From: Trifolium pratense
Taxonomy: Eukaryota; Streptophyta; Magnoliopsida; Fabales; Fabaceae
Reading direction: 5' to 3'
Length of the DNA: 64,000 bases
Assembly (NCBI RefSeq): GCF_020283565.1
Contig: NC_060063.1
Span: 39,270,635 to 39,334,634 of the forward strand
This document shows, one piece after another, positions 31,509 to 41,741 of the stretch. Every line of letters starts with the position of its first letter. Positions within the stretch are counted from its first letter, which is position 1. Under the pieces are notes generated by a model. The model saw only the letters and a list, made by a program, of their open reading frames with translations, had not been told where the DNA came from and did no database searches. The position numbers and the translations under genes are program-made.

Positions 31509-33701
31509 CTACTGAGGATCTGCAGGAGAGGAAGGATCAGAGTTAGAGTCTTTGCCAAGTTCTGGAAAATCTGGAACTTGTGGAGGAGGATTTGATGGAG
31601 GTGGATTGATACGCATTGCTGGGCAAAATTCTTCAATGAGCCAGGTCCTAAAGAGCTGGTGCTCATGGATAGTGTAGTTCATCAGAGTGTTGTTGATCTT
31701 GATGGCTTGAAAGAGCTTAGCCATATCTTTCTCAACTTTTGACTTTTTGATGGGTCTTGAGTCAAAAGGAGGTATATTTGCAGAGTTTTGGAATGCAGCA
31801 GAATCAGTTGATGGGTAGCTAGTGCAGAAAGAGTTCATGGAAGCAAAGTTTTGAGGGAAGGATGGCAGAGATGGACCAGCATCAGTATAGATAGGCTGAT
31901 GGATTTTTGAGAAATCTGAAGGAGTTGAAATGAAATTTTTCAGAAAATCTGTGGTGTCAAAGGAGGTTTGTGGAGAGGTTAATAAAGGTGAGAAGATGGA
32001 TGTATTGACAGGATTATTAATGGTGGAAAAGTTATTATCCAAGACAGAGGTGTGTGGATTTTGAGGGTTGCCTAAATCATTTCTTAGGTTATCAAACTCT
32101 AGGGATACAAAAGGGTTGAACTGAGCAGAAGTGGTTTTCTCACTTACAGTTTCTTTGGTTTGATCTGTTGGAGCTGAGACTGGGAGAATGATCTCTGGAT
32201 GGTCTCCCTGCTGTGTTGTCATGACTTCAGCTAGAAGGTTCAGATTGCTATCCTTTTCAAAATCCTCTCTTTTTCTTTTCTGGCTTGGATCAGGAATGGT
32301 GTGGTCTTCAATATCTCCTATGAACTTCATTCTTCCAATATTCTTTAGGGAGAATGTGGTAGATGAATTCTTTCCTTCTTCTCCTTCAAGGCTTACTTTG
32401 AACTTGTTAAAGACTCTTGTTAGAAACATTCCATAAGGAAGAGTGACTTTTCTGGATTCATTTTCAATGACAGAAATCATATGCTTGAGCATGACAAAGG
32501 GTAGGTTAAGAGGAATTTTGTTGAACATATGATACATTATTAACATATCATTGTCAGTGACTTTATCCTTGCTACCTTTTCTGGGAAAAATGGCATGAAG
32601 ACACATGTTGTGGAACATTTTGAACACAAGTTTGAGTTTGGAAGAGGATGGATTTTTGAGAGGGGTTCCGGGTTCAAAAATTTCAGACATGAATGTTTCC
32701 TTGTTTATTCCTGCCATGGAGAACCAGCTTTCTCCATATAGTTTGTGACCAGATGAGGGTACATCTAGGAGTTCACTTAGAAGTTGTTCAGAGACCTTGA
32801 ATTTTACTCCTTTGAGTTCAGATGCAATGTAGGTTTGTTCAGAGGAAATGACAGCATTGAAATAAAAGGCTGAGATAAGGTTAGGATAATGAGTTTCTCT
32901 AATGTTGAACAAGTTTGTCCATCCAAGAGGGTTGGTATATTGGGTTAGGTCATGATCTGTGTTGATAATATCATCAAAGTTATACACTCTACCAGGAAGA
33001 ACAGGTTTTTTCTTTGAAAAAATTTCAAAACTTTGTTGACAATCCTCATGAATAAGAGGAGCAGGTTTTTTGAGTTTTCTAATCATGATATCTTCTTCAG
33101 AAGATTCAGATTTTGAAGGTTTGTTGTGGTGTTTGGACGATGAAGATCTTTTTGAGTAGGTTTTAATTTCAGGAACAGATTTGGCTTTTGGAGAGCCTGA
33201 GTGTGTATTTTCTGAATCATCATCAGAGAGAGAGTATACAGTTTTATCTATTGCTGGTCTTCTCCCAGCACCTGAGGCTAATCTACTTGATTTTCTGACT
33301 TTTGAAGCATCAAGTGATTTGGATTTTTTGGTTTTGGTTGAAGTTGAAGTTTTCTTAGTGATAGGGTTAGTTTTGATTTTTGGAGTGGTGGTTTTGATTT
33401 CAGCAGTGGTTTGAGAACATTGAATGGGTTCAATGACAGTTTTACAAGTAATTGGAATGGTTCCAATTAAAACTTCAGAGATTTGAATGGTTGTTGGTGG
33501 TGGTGATTGTGTTTCAGGTGTGGTTTCTATCGTGGGTTGGTTTGTTTGAGGGGTATTCAAGGGATTTGATTGAACTTCAATCTCATTTTCACGATTTGAA
33601 AGGGATTTAGTAGAGGAGGATGATTTGGTACCTGACTTTTGAGAAGAGGATGAACAACTTTCCATTTTGTTCTTGTTTGCAGGTCTCTTCAAACGAGCCA
33701 T
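31509..33701 (-). CDS. Third (env-position) ORF of SIRE copy C, 730 aa
   Basis: It is downstream of pol, same orientation. The N-terminal 215 residues are Ser/Thr/Pro/Lys-rich and probably disordered. A globular part (about 225-460; YTNPLGWTNLFNIRETHYPN, DVPSSGHKLYGESWF, NKIPLNLPFVMLKHMISVIE) resembles the putative plant transposon protein domain seen in copies A and B, but at low similarity and without their N-terminal start. The C-terminal part is Pro/Phe-rich with short hydrophobic patches and ends ELGKDSNSDPSSPADPQ. No signal peptide or transmembrane helix is evident. Open throughout. Confidence 0.8.
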   Translation of the reverse strand: MARLKRPANKNKMESCSSSSQKSGTKSSSSTKSLSNRENEIEVQSNPLNTPQTNQPTIETTPETQSPPPTTIQISEVLIGTIPITCKTVIEPIQCSQTTAEIKTTTPKIKTNPITKKTSTSTKTKKSKSLDASKVRKSSRLASGAGRRPAIDKTVYSLSDDDSENTHSGSPKAKSVPEIKTYSKRSSSSKHHNKPSKSESSEEDIMIRKLKKPAPLIHEDCQQSFEIFSKKKPVLPGRVYNFDDIINTDHDLTQYTNPLGWTNLFNIRETHYPNLISAFYFNAVISSEQTYIASELKGVKFKVSEQLLSELLDVPSSGHKLYGESWFSMAGINKETFMSEIFEPGTPLKNPSSSKLKLVFKMFHNMCLHAIFPRKGSKDKVTDNDMLIMYHMFNKIPLNLPFVMLKHMISVIENESRKVTLPYGMFLTRVFNKFKVSLEGEEGKNSSTTFSLKNIGRMKFIGDIEDHTIPDPSQKRKREDFEKDSNLNLLAEVMTTQQGDHPEIILPVSAPTDQTKETVSEKTTSAQFNPFVSLEFDNLRNDLGNPQNPHTSVLDNNFSTINNPVNTSIFSPLLTSPQTSFDTTDFLKNFISTPSDFSKIHQPIYTDAGPSLPSFPQNFASMNSFCTSYPSTDSAAFQNSANIPPFDSRPIKKSKVEKDMAKLFQAIKINNTLMNYTIHEHQLFRTWLIEEFCPAMRINPPPSNPPPQVPDFPELGKDSNSDPSSPADPQ

Positions 33702-34130
33702 AGAAGCAAAATTGATTTTGGAAGATGAACAGTGAGGGTTTGATGAATAGTGGAGAAGAGATAAGGATTTCAGAAGTGATGATGAAAGAGTGTAGAGTTT
33801 GTTTTGATTAAATAAACCACTAATGAGAGAGTGTCTAGAGAATAGAAAAGGATTTGATAGATAGGTTAGGTGTAGCTTAGTACCATAAAGAATAGTGTAT
33901 AAGTGTACTTAGGGAAGATAAAAGGAGAGAGGTAATAATAATGACACTAAGGAGAGAGAGATTTGCGTGTGAGGCATAAGAGAAGTACAAAGGTCTGAAA
34001 AAAAATGTTAATTTAGAATTAAAAAATTAAGAGATTCTGATGTATTTTAAAAATAACTCATGTTCTACTTTTCGTTCAGGGAAAGAATGTTCTCCTGGCG
34101 TTCTCCAAAAGAAAGAGATTTCAACAAAGC
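33702..34130 (-). other. Spacer between pol and third ORF of copy C
   Basis: About 430 bases without an ORF, purine-rich on the plus strand. It may hold a promoter or leader for the third ORF by analogy with copies A and B, but it shares no obvious motif with them. Confidence 0.4.
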
Positions 34131-34530
34131 TTAGCTAGGATTTTTTATAATTTTTAAATTTTCTTTGATAAAATTAAAACGATCTTCAACTAAAGGTTTT
34201 GTAAAAATATCAGCTAATTGAGATTCCGTATCAACAAATATTAATTCAACATCTTTTTTGCAAACATGGTCACGTATGAAATGATGCTTAATTTCAATAT
34301 GTTTGGATCTAGAATGCTGAATGGGGTTCTTTGATAAATTAATAGCACTAGTATTATCACAAAGAATTTTAATATTTGTGTACCTTAGAGAGAAGTCTTC
34401 AAGTTGGTTTTTGATCCATATCACTTGAGAACAACAATTTGCAGCTGATACATATTCTGCTTCAGTTGTTGAGAGTGCTATGGTGTTTTGCTTTCTGCAG
34501 CACCAACTTACAAGAGCCTCACCAAGAAAT
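34131..34530 (-). pseudogene. pol: SIRE copy C pol, RNase H C-terminal piece
   Basis: On the minus strand, from the copy B junction, it reads FLGEALVSWCCRKQNTIALS, then LCDNTSAINLSKNPIQHSR and the terminal LADIFTKPL. This is the C-terminal 130 or so codons of pol, separated from the rest (46806-49446) by copy B. The first few residues before FLGEAL come from the copy B LTR. Confidence 0.92.
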
Positions 34531-35652
34531 TGTTGGAACAAAATTGATTTAAAAATGTTTGCCCCTAAATCTATAAAGGTTTTGATGATAACAAAGTATT
34601 AATAAACAATTGGAAGGACTAAAAATTTACTTTAAGTGCGCAGATATAAGCATCATATAAGCTCTGAGTGAAGTTCAGAGGATGTGAATTCAGAAGTTCA
34701 CAAGCGCTCAGAAGATGTTGGACTTCAGAGGTTACAACGTTCAGAGGATGAAGACTTCAGTACTTCTTGTCTGTCTACGAGCTTCATCAAACTCTGAAGA
34801 TCTCTTTGAAAGCTGTGAAGATTCTCTTTACTAGTCAACTCTTCTACCAATGAAGAAAAGGACCTTTCAAGTCTGATCAGCTCAGCTACCTCTGTTTTGT
34901 CTGTCCTATCTTGAGAACGTGGGTCTTCAGTTTTGTTAGCTGAATAAGGAAAGTCCACTCTGCAGTAGTCAAAGTAACTGAAACTCTTTCTTAGTTTTGG
35001 ATACAACCAAACTGCATCAAGACAGACTGCTTGAAGACAAAAGGTTATCAACTCCAACGGCTCCTTTGCAACGACTCTTTTCTAGTGGTATATATACTTG
35101 AAGGATCAGCTGCAACAAATAACAATTATCAAGAATTGAACGTGCGCTGAACAAACTCTGAACTCTGTGATATACAAGCTCTGAACCTTTCTCAAGTGTT
35201 TTTGCACTTTAGCCAAATACTCTGTACTATTTGTATTTGCTCACCTTAGGTTCATCTAAGAGCATTTGTATATTTTTATATACTTTACCATTACTTGAGG
35301 AAACTTAAGCTTGTGTGCTTAAGTGTGGAAACTTAAACTTGTGTGTTTAAGTGTGAAGTCTTAAGCTTGTGTGCTTGAGCATAGTTGTGAAGTCTCTTGC
35401 TTGTGTGCTTGAGCAGGTGTAATCTTGTGTGATTATAGTGAACTCCCTTGGAAGTGCAAGGGGACTGGACTACTCTCGTTTTGTGAGAGGAACCAGTATA
35501 AATTGCTTGTGTGATCTCTCTCTCTATCTCCTTAACTTGTTATTTATTGTGTTACTTTTCCGCTGCTAACGTAGTTGAGTTAAGAACTTGAAAAAGTTTT
35601 AACTTAGCTAAAACACAATTCAACCCCCCCTTCTTGTGTTTTCACACCTTCA
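34531..35652 (+). repeat. 5' LTR of SIRE copy B
   Basis: It is 1122 bp, TGTTGGAACA to CACACCTTCA. TATATATAC near 35088-35096 is a likely TATA box. About 30-bp repeats with CTTGTGTGCTTAAG or CTTGTGTGCTTGAG occupy 35310-35420. Confidence 0.95.
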
Positions 35653-35654
35653 AT

Positions 35655-35666
35655 TGGCATCAGAGC
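35655..35666 (+). promoter_or_regulatory. Primer-binding site of SIRE copy B
   Basis: TGGCATCAGAGC differs by one base (C for T at the fourth position) from the initiator-Met-tRNA match found in copies A and C. Confidence 0.85.
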
Positions 35667-35722
35667 ACCTGGTCTGTTACTTTCACTTAACAGTGAGACA
35701 GTAAAGATCTTGTGAGAACACT

Positions 35723-38128
35723 ATGTCTGGAGGAGATGATAGTAGTACTAGAACTACTGGTGAAGGTGAGGCCAGTGGAGCTGGTGGTGGTCCTAGAAAT
35801 GCTTTTGGTTATGACTACTTAAGTAATGAATCACATGAACATAGTGGCAATAGAAAAGCCCCTATATTCAATGGTGATGCTTCATTATTTGAGTGGTGGA
35901 AAGAGAGACTGTATAGCAATATTACTGCTATTGATCATGAGTTGTGGGATTTGGTTGAGTTGGGAGTAACTTTTGAAAACTTGAATGAACATGGTAGGTT
36001 GTCCATGGAGAATAGAAAGTTACTCACACCAGCTAACCTAAAAATCTACACAAAACATCATAGAGTAAAGGACATTGTTGTTGGTGCTATTAGACATGAG
36101 GACTATGTCAGAATAGAGAACAAGTCTACTGCTAAATCTATCTTTGATTCTATGTGTGCTACCTATGATGGTAATGAAAAGGTTCAAGAGGCTAAAGCTA
36201 GTCTTTTGATAAGACAATATGAACTTTTCACTATGCAACAAGATGAAAACATTGAGACTATGTTTACAAGGTTTCAAATCCTTGTATCTGGGCTGAAAGC
36301 TCTTAAGAGAAGTTATTCTACCTATGACCATGTTCAGAAGATTCTGAGAAGTCTTCCTATTGCTTGGAGACCCAAGGTCACTGCAATAGAGGAAGCTCAA
36401 AATCTCAAGACTCTGAGTCTTGAAGCTCTGATAAGCAATCTCAGAAGCCATGAGATGGTTCTGGATGCTGACTCAGAAACTAAGAAGAAGTCTAAGTCAG
36501 TGGCTTTACAGTCAACTAAGACTACTTCTAAGGCTCTTAAGACTCAGCTTCTTGATATTGAAGAAGAATCTTCTGCTGATGGTCAAGAGGATGAGATGAA
36601 TGAGGATGAGTTTGCTTTATTCACCAAGTTTCAGCAATGGAACAGATTTAACAAAAGAAATTTCAGAGGAGGTAACAGCTCCAGAAATTTTGTCAGCAAA
36701 AAGGATGATCAGAAGAACTGCTTCAACTGTAAGAAGCCAGGACACTTTATTGCTGATTGTCCAGAAATGTCTGCTAAAGACAAAAGCAAAAGATACAGCT
36801 CAAAGAAGCAACAATTCAAGAGCAGATTGAAAAAGAGTCTGATGGCTACTTTTGAAGAGCTATCATCTGAGGAAGAAGTTGAGGAAGAAGAAGAGGCAAA
36901 TCTAGCCCTGATGGCTTCAGCTGACTCAGATGTAGACTCAGACGATGAATCAGAATCAGGATCAGATTCTGAAGTAACTGATGAGGTATTTTCTGACTGC
37001 TCTAAATCTCAACTTATAACTGCACTTAACAAGGTCATTGAGAAACATCTCAGAGTGTTGGGTAAACAAAAAGTTTTTCAAGAAAAGCTCAACACTCTGA
37101 CTGAACAAGCAGAACATTTTCAAGGTCTGTATCAAGAAACTCTGAATAGAGTAAATGACTTTGAAAAGGGTTGTGCTGTTTGTCACAAACCTATTGATGA
37201 GCAGGAAATAGCTCTTCAACAGTTTGTGCATCTCAACCTTGGGAAGAGCAAAGCTGCTAATAGAATTTATAATGTTTTAAGACATAGAGGAGAAGGACTT
37301 GGCTATGAATATGGTAGAACATATTCAAAGCTAAAGACCTATCCCAAAAAGGTTGGAAAATCTTGGGTTTACTATGTTGTACCTCAGAGTGAAGAAGGAA
37401 AGAAATTTGGTACTCTGGAAGATGAGGACAATAATCTGAGAGATTTGGGAAATGACAACTCAGAGGAACCAAGTTCCTCAGGATCTGGGAAGAAAAGCTC
37501 AGAAGATAAAAGCTATTCAGAACTTGACAGTATTAGTTCAGATGTTCTGAAAGTTTCAAAATCTGAGGTTTCAACTTCTGGAACCAGAGGAATTCTAGTT
37601 CATGAGAAAAGTCAACCTAAAGGCTCAGAAATTCTTAAAAGAAAGTCAAACCTCAAACCTCAGAGGCAACATAGGACTAAGGTTAGTTATGATTCTAGAG
37701 TCAGTAAATATAACCAGTCAAATCAATGGACTGGTGATAAATACAAACTCTGGAAGCATAAACAATCCAAGTCCTGGAATAATAACAGAACTCAAACTAA
37801 GAAACATTTTCAAAAGAGTTATTATTCCAAACCAAAATCTTTCTCTCACACTCAACAACACAGTAAACATTTGTGGACTAACAAGCGAGGACCCAGAAGA
37901 TGGGTACCAAAAGCTGAAATTATGTACCATTCAGATTTACCAACTAGGAAAGGATATGTCCTACCTAGTGTGTGGAAACAAGTCTTATGCAAGGGAAGAA
38001 GGGCTTATGTCCTAGATCAATGGCTGACAAGTTCTCAAGTTAACAATCAGAACTTGGGAAATGAAGAGGAAGAATACTGGGATGACTTTATCATTAACAT
38101 TGATGAAGAGTTCCATCGCAATGATTAA
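35723..38128 (+). CDS. gag: SIRE copy B gag, 801 aa
   Basis: Same architecture as copy A gag: [10 protein letters not shown] start, UBN2-like region, zinc knuckle [14 protein letters not shown] near 331, acidic segment with a few extra residues ([12 protein letters not shown]), coiled coil, [12 protein letters not shown], variable tail and a conserved C-terminal [16 protein letters not shown] region. The first 575 residues and the last 85 are about 97% like copy A; the stretch between is only around 60%. The TAA stop is at 38126-38128 and the pol frame opens in the -1 register at 38125. Confidence 0.93.
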   Translation: MSGGDDSSTRTTGEGEASGAGGGPRNAFGYDYLSNESHEHSGNRKAPIFNGDASLFEWWKERLYSNITAIDHELWDLVELGVTFENLNEHGRLSMENRKLLTPANLKIYTKHHRVKDIVVGAIRHEDYVRIENKSTAKSIFDSMCATYDGNEKVQEAKASLLIRQYELFTMQQDENIETMFTRFQILVSGLKALKRSYSTYDHVQKILRSLPIAWRPKVTAIEEAQNLKTLSLEALISNLRSHEMVLDADSETKKKSKSVALQSTKTTSKALKTQLLDIEEESSADGQEDEMNEDEFALFTKFQQWNRFNKRNFRGGNSSRNFVSKKDDQKNCFNCKKPGHFIADCPEMSAKDKSKRYSSKKQQFKSRLKKSLMATFEELSSEEEVEEEEEANLALMASADSDVDSDDESESGSDSEVTDEVFSDCSKSQLITALNKVIEKHLRVLGKQKVFQEKLNTLTEQAEHFQGLYQETLNRVNDFEKGCAVCHKPIDEQEIALQQFVHLNLGKSKAANRIYNVLRHRGEGLGYEYGRTYSKLKTYPKKVGKSWVYYVVPQSEEGKKFGTLEDEDNNLRDLGNDNSEEPSSSGSGKKSSEDKSYSELDSISSDVLKVSKSEVSTSGTRGILVHEKSQPKGSEILKRKSNLKPQRQHRTKVSYDSRVSKYNQSNQWTGDKYKLWKHKQSKSWNNNRTQTKKHFQKSYYSKPKSFSHTQQHSKHLWTNKRGPRRWVPKAEIMYHSDLPTRKGYVLPSVWKQVLCKGRRAYVLDQWLTSSQVNNQNLGNEEEEYWDDFIINIDEEFHRND

Positions 38129-38130
38129 AG

Positions 38131-41100
38131 TTGTTTCTCATACAGCCTGCCACTCAAAGAAATATCATGAAACATTCATGGTATCTGGATAGTGGATGTT
38201 CAAGGCATATGACTGGTGACAAACAACTATTTTCCAAGCTGACTATGAAAGAAGGAGGATCTGTTGGCTTTGGAGGTAATCAAAAGGGAAAGATAATAGG
38301 TACAGGTACAGTAGGTAATTCTTCCCTATCTATTAATGATGTTTGGTTAGTAGATGGACTCAAACATAACCTATTGAGCATAAGTCAATTTTGCGACAAT
38401 GGTTATGTAGTTGTCTTTAATAAGGAATCATGTACTGTGTCTAAACAATCTGATAACTCCATGATATTCAAAGGTCTGAGAAAGAACAATGTTTATAAAA
38501 TTAATCTTTCTGATTTGAATGAACAAAAAGTGATGTGTCTTTTGACCTTGAGTGAAGAAAAATGGATCTGGCATAAGAGGTTAGGCCATGCTAACTGGAG
38601 GTTAATCTCTAAGCTTAGCAAGCTTGACCTTGTCAGAGGTTTACCTAAAATCAAATATCACTCAAATACACTTTGTGGTTCATGTCAAAAAGGAAAGATT
38701 ACAAAATCTTCTTTTAAACCTAAGAACATTGTCTCTACCTCAAGACCATTGGAACTTCTTCACATTGATCTTTTTGGGCCAGTTCAAACTGCCTCTATCA
38801 ATGGAAAGAAGTATGGATTAGTAATTGTTGATGATTACAGTAGATGGACTTGGGTAAAATTCCTAAGAACAAAAGATGAAGCTTATGATGAGTTTAGCAT
38901 CTTCTGCAAACAAATTCAAAATGAAAAAGGCTACACTATTTTAAAAGTTAGAAGTGATCATGGTGGAGAATTTGAAAATGAACCTTTTGAAAACTTTTGT
39001 GAAAAATATGGCATTTTGCATGAATTCTCTTCTCCTAGAACACCTCAACAAAATGGGGTTGTAGAAAGGAAGAATAGAACTCTGCAAGAAATGGCCAGAA
39101 CCATGATGCATGAAACAAATGTAGCAAAGTTTTTATGGGCAGAAGCTGTAAACACAGCATGTTATGTTCAAAATAGAATCTATATCAGATCTAAGTTGAA
39201 CAAAACTGCTTATGAATTGTTCAAAGGAAGAAAACCTGATATTTCTTATTTTCATCAGTTTGGATGTACGTGTTACATCTTAAATAACAAAGTCCATCTA
39301 AAGAAATTTGATGCTAGAGGTTACAAGGGTATCTTTATAGGATACTCTGAACGCTCAAAAGCATACAGACTGTATATTTCTGAAACACATACTGTGGAAG
39401 AAAGTATGCATGTCAAATTTGATGACAAAGAGCCTGACCAAGTGTCAGAGCTTGTGGAAGGTTTATCTAGATTTCAGGTATCAGAGGATCAATATTCAGA
39501 TATTCCAAACTACTCAGAACATCCATTCTCTGAAGTACCTCTGAACACAATAGTTCCTACAGACTCTGAACAACCAAGAACAGAAGCATCTGCTGAACCT
39601 GATGTTGATGAGTCTGAAGATGATGAGCCCCCAAGAAATACTTTCAAATACAAGTCATCACATCCAGAGGAACTGATCTTAGGCAACAAGGATAGTCCAA
39701 GAAAGACAAGATCTCAACTAAGAAATGAGGAATCTTTAGTTGGTCTTATCTCAATGATGGAACCATCAAAGATTGATGAAGCTCTGAAAGATGGTGCTTG
39801 GATTGTAGCAATGCAAGAAGAGCTGAATCAATTTCAAAGGAATGATGTGTGGACTCTAGTGCCTAAGCCTTCACACAAGAACATTATTGGAACAAAATGG
39901 GTATTCAGAAACAAGCTGAATGAACAAGGTGAAGTGGTAAGGAACAAGGCTAGATTGGTTGCACAAGGCTATAGTCAACAAGAGGGGATTGACTATACTG
40001 AAACCTTTGCACCAGTTGCTAGACTTGAAGCTATCAGGTTACTTCTATCTTATGCTGTTAATCATGGAATAACCTTATATCAAATGGATGTTAAAAGTGC
40101 CTTCTTAAATGGTTTTATTTCTGAAGAAGTGTATGTTAAGCAACCTCCTGGTTTTGAAGATGTCTCAAACCCTGAACATGTTTTTAAACTGAAGAAATCA
40201 CTGTATGGTCTGAAACAAGCTCCAAGAGCTTGGTATGACAGACTCAGTAATTTCCTTCTTGAAAAAGGTTTTGAGAAAGGAAAGGTTGACTGCACACTCT
40301 TTAGAAAGACAACCAAAGAAGACATTTTAATTATTCAAATTTATGTTGATGATATTATTTTTGGTTCAACTAATGCTGCTTTGTGCAAGAATTTTTCTAA
40401 GATAATGCAGGATGAATTTGAAATGAGCATGATGGGAGAGTTGAAGTTCTTTCTTGGAATTCAAATCAATCAGAAGAAGGAAGGAACTTATGTTCATCAA
40501 TCAAAATACACTAAAGAACTTCTGAAGAAATTCAATCTAGATGACTGCAAGATAATGAATACTCCTATGCATCCAACTACCAACATGGGCAAGTCAGATG
40601 ATGAAGGAAAGGTAGATCAAAAGGTCTACAGAGGTATGATTGGTTCCTTACTCTATCTGACAGCCTCTAGACCAGATATTCTATTCAGTGTTTGCTTATG
40701 TGCAAGATTCCAGTCAGATCCCAGAGAATCTCATCTTACTGCTGTAAAGAGAATCTTTAGGTATCTGAAAGGAACAACTAATCTTGGACTTCTCTATAAG
40801 AAATCCAATGATTATGTGCTAAATGGATTCTGTGATGCTGACTATGCTGGAGATAAAATTGAAAGAAAATCCACAAGTGGCAATTGTCAATTTGTTGGTG
40901 AAAACCTTATCTCCTGGGCTAGTAAGAGACAAACTACTATAGCTTTGTCTACAGCAGAAGCAGAATACATTTCAGCAGCTAAGTGTTGCACACAACTACT
41001 CTGGTTAAAATATCAGTTAGAAGATTACCAGGTAAGCAGTAACAATATTCCTTTATATTGTGATAATACTGCAGCCATTCATTTATCTAAAAATCCTATC

Positions 41101-41289
41101 CTACACTCTAGAGCCAAACATATTGAAATTAAACACCATTTTATCAGAGATTATGTTCAGAGAGGCATTATAGATATTAAGTTTGTTGATACTGAAAATC
41201 AATGGGCTGACATATTTACTAAAGCCTTATCTGTTGAAAGATTTGATTTTATAAAGAAACATCTGAACATGTTTTCAATCTCTGAATGA
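38131..41289 (+). CDS. pol: SIRE copy B pol
   Basis: 1052 codons, same length as copy A, about 98% identical. Protease DSG, GAG-pre-integrase zinc region, integrase with DHGGEFEN and [11 protein letters not shown], reverse transcriptase YVDDIIFGS, RNase [15 protein letters not shown], terminal WADIFTKAL. The first codon listed is TTG; the first AUG is at 38167, inside the protease. Expression is therefore expected from a gag-pol recoding event or reinitiation. Confidence 0.95.
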   Translation: MFLIQPATQRNIMKHSWYLDSGCSRHMTGDKQLFSKLTMKEGGSVGFGGNQKGKIIGTGTVGNSSLSINDVWLVDGLKHNLLSISQFCDNGYVVVFNKESCTVSKQSDNSMIFKGLRKNNVYKINLSDLNEQKVMCLLTLSEEKWIWHKRLGHANWRLISKLSKLDLVRGLPKIKYHSNTLCGSCQKGKITKSSFKPKNIVSTSRPLELLHIDLFGPVQTASINGKKYGLVIVDDYSRWTWVKFLRTKDEAYDEFSIFCKQIQNEKGYTILKVRSDHGGEFENEPFENFCEKYGILHEFSSPRTPQQNGVVERKNRTLQEMARTMMHETNVAKFLWAEAVNTACYVQNRIYIRSKLNKTAYELFKGRKPDISYFHQFGCTCYILNNKVHLKKFDARGYKGIFIGYSERSKAYRLYISETHTVEESMHVKFDDKEPDQVSELVEGLSRFQVSEDQYSDIPNYSEHPFSEVPLNTIVPTDSEQPRTEASAEPDVDESEDDEPPRNTFKYKSSHPEELILGNKDSPRKTRSQLRNEESLVGLISMMEPSKIDEALKDGAWIVAMQEELNQFQRNDVWTLVPKPSHKNIIGTKWVFRNKLNEQGEVVRNKARLVAQGYSQQEGIDYTETFAPVARLEAIRLLLSYAVNHGITLYQMDVKSAFLNGFISEEVYVKQPPGFEDVSNPEHVFKLKKSLYGLKQAPRAWYDRLSNFLLEKGFEKGKVDCTLFRKTTKEDILIIQIYVDDIIFGSTNAALCKNFSKIMQDEFEMSMMGELKFFLGIQINQKKEGTYVHQSKYTKELLKKFNLDDCKIMNTPMHPTTNMGKSDDEGKVDQKVYRGMIGSLLYLTASRPDILFSVCLCARFQSDPRESHLTAVKRIFRYLKGTTNLGLLYKKSNDYVLNGFCDADYAGDKIERKSTSGNCQFVGENLISWASKRQTTIALSTAEAEYISAAKCCTQLLWLKYQLEDYQVSSNNIPLYCDNTAAIHLSKNPILHSRAKHIEIKHHFIRDYVQRGIIDIKFVDTENQWADIFTKALSVERFDFIKKHLNMFSISE

Positions 41290-41741
41290 AAAATTGTTTT
41301 TGGCAATTAAAGTGTAAGAGGTTATGTATATCAGAACTTATGATTCAGAACATCTGAAACACAAGCTCTGAAGTACTTGACTCTGATAGAGAATTTTAAA
41401 TAACTCAGAGGCTCTGAATTATTTTAGTGGGAAACGTTCAGTATTCACTGCTGAACAGTTGTCCATTAAAATAGCAGTTACCGAGTAAATTTTCTGCACG
41501 TGGTCTACGTGTGTCAGGTAGTGGGTGGTTAATGATGATTTTTGGTATTCAACTTTTTGTCAATTAGCGTAACTTCCCAAATTTGCTATTTTCGTGTTAA
41601 CTGTACTCATTTAAGTAAACTTACACAATACACTTGCACACTATTCACTTTCACAACCTACACTTTCATATTCTCTCTAAACCTCCAACACAATTTCTTT
41701 CTCTCTCGTTAGTCTTCCAAACCTTACCCTAATCTCCAACA
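41290..41741 (+). promoter_or_regulatory. Conserved pol-ORF3 spacer of SIRE copy B
   Basis: These 452 non-coding bases closely match copy A. CACGTG (41497-41502) and ACGTGT (41507-41512) form a G-box-like pair, followed by a CT-rich leader (about 41640-41730) before the ATG at 41742. Confidence 0.4.

Noticed and set aside
34725..35057. 110-codon minus-strand ORF in the 5' LTR of copy B, repeated identically at 45876-46208
   Set aside because: Identity is explained by the LTRs being identical; the matching LTR region of copy A has no equivalent ORF, so there is no sign of coding constraint.
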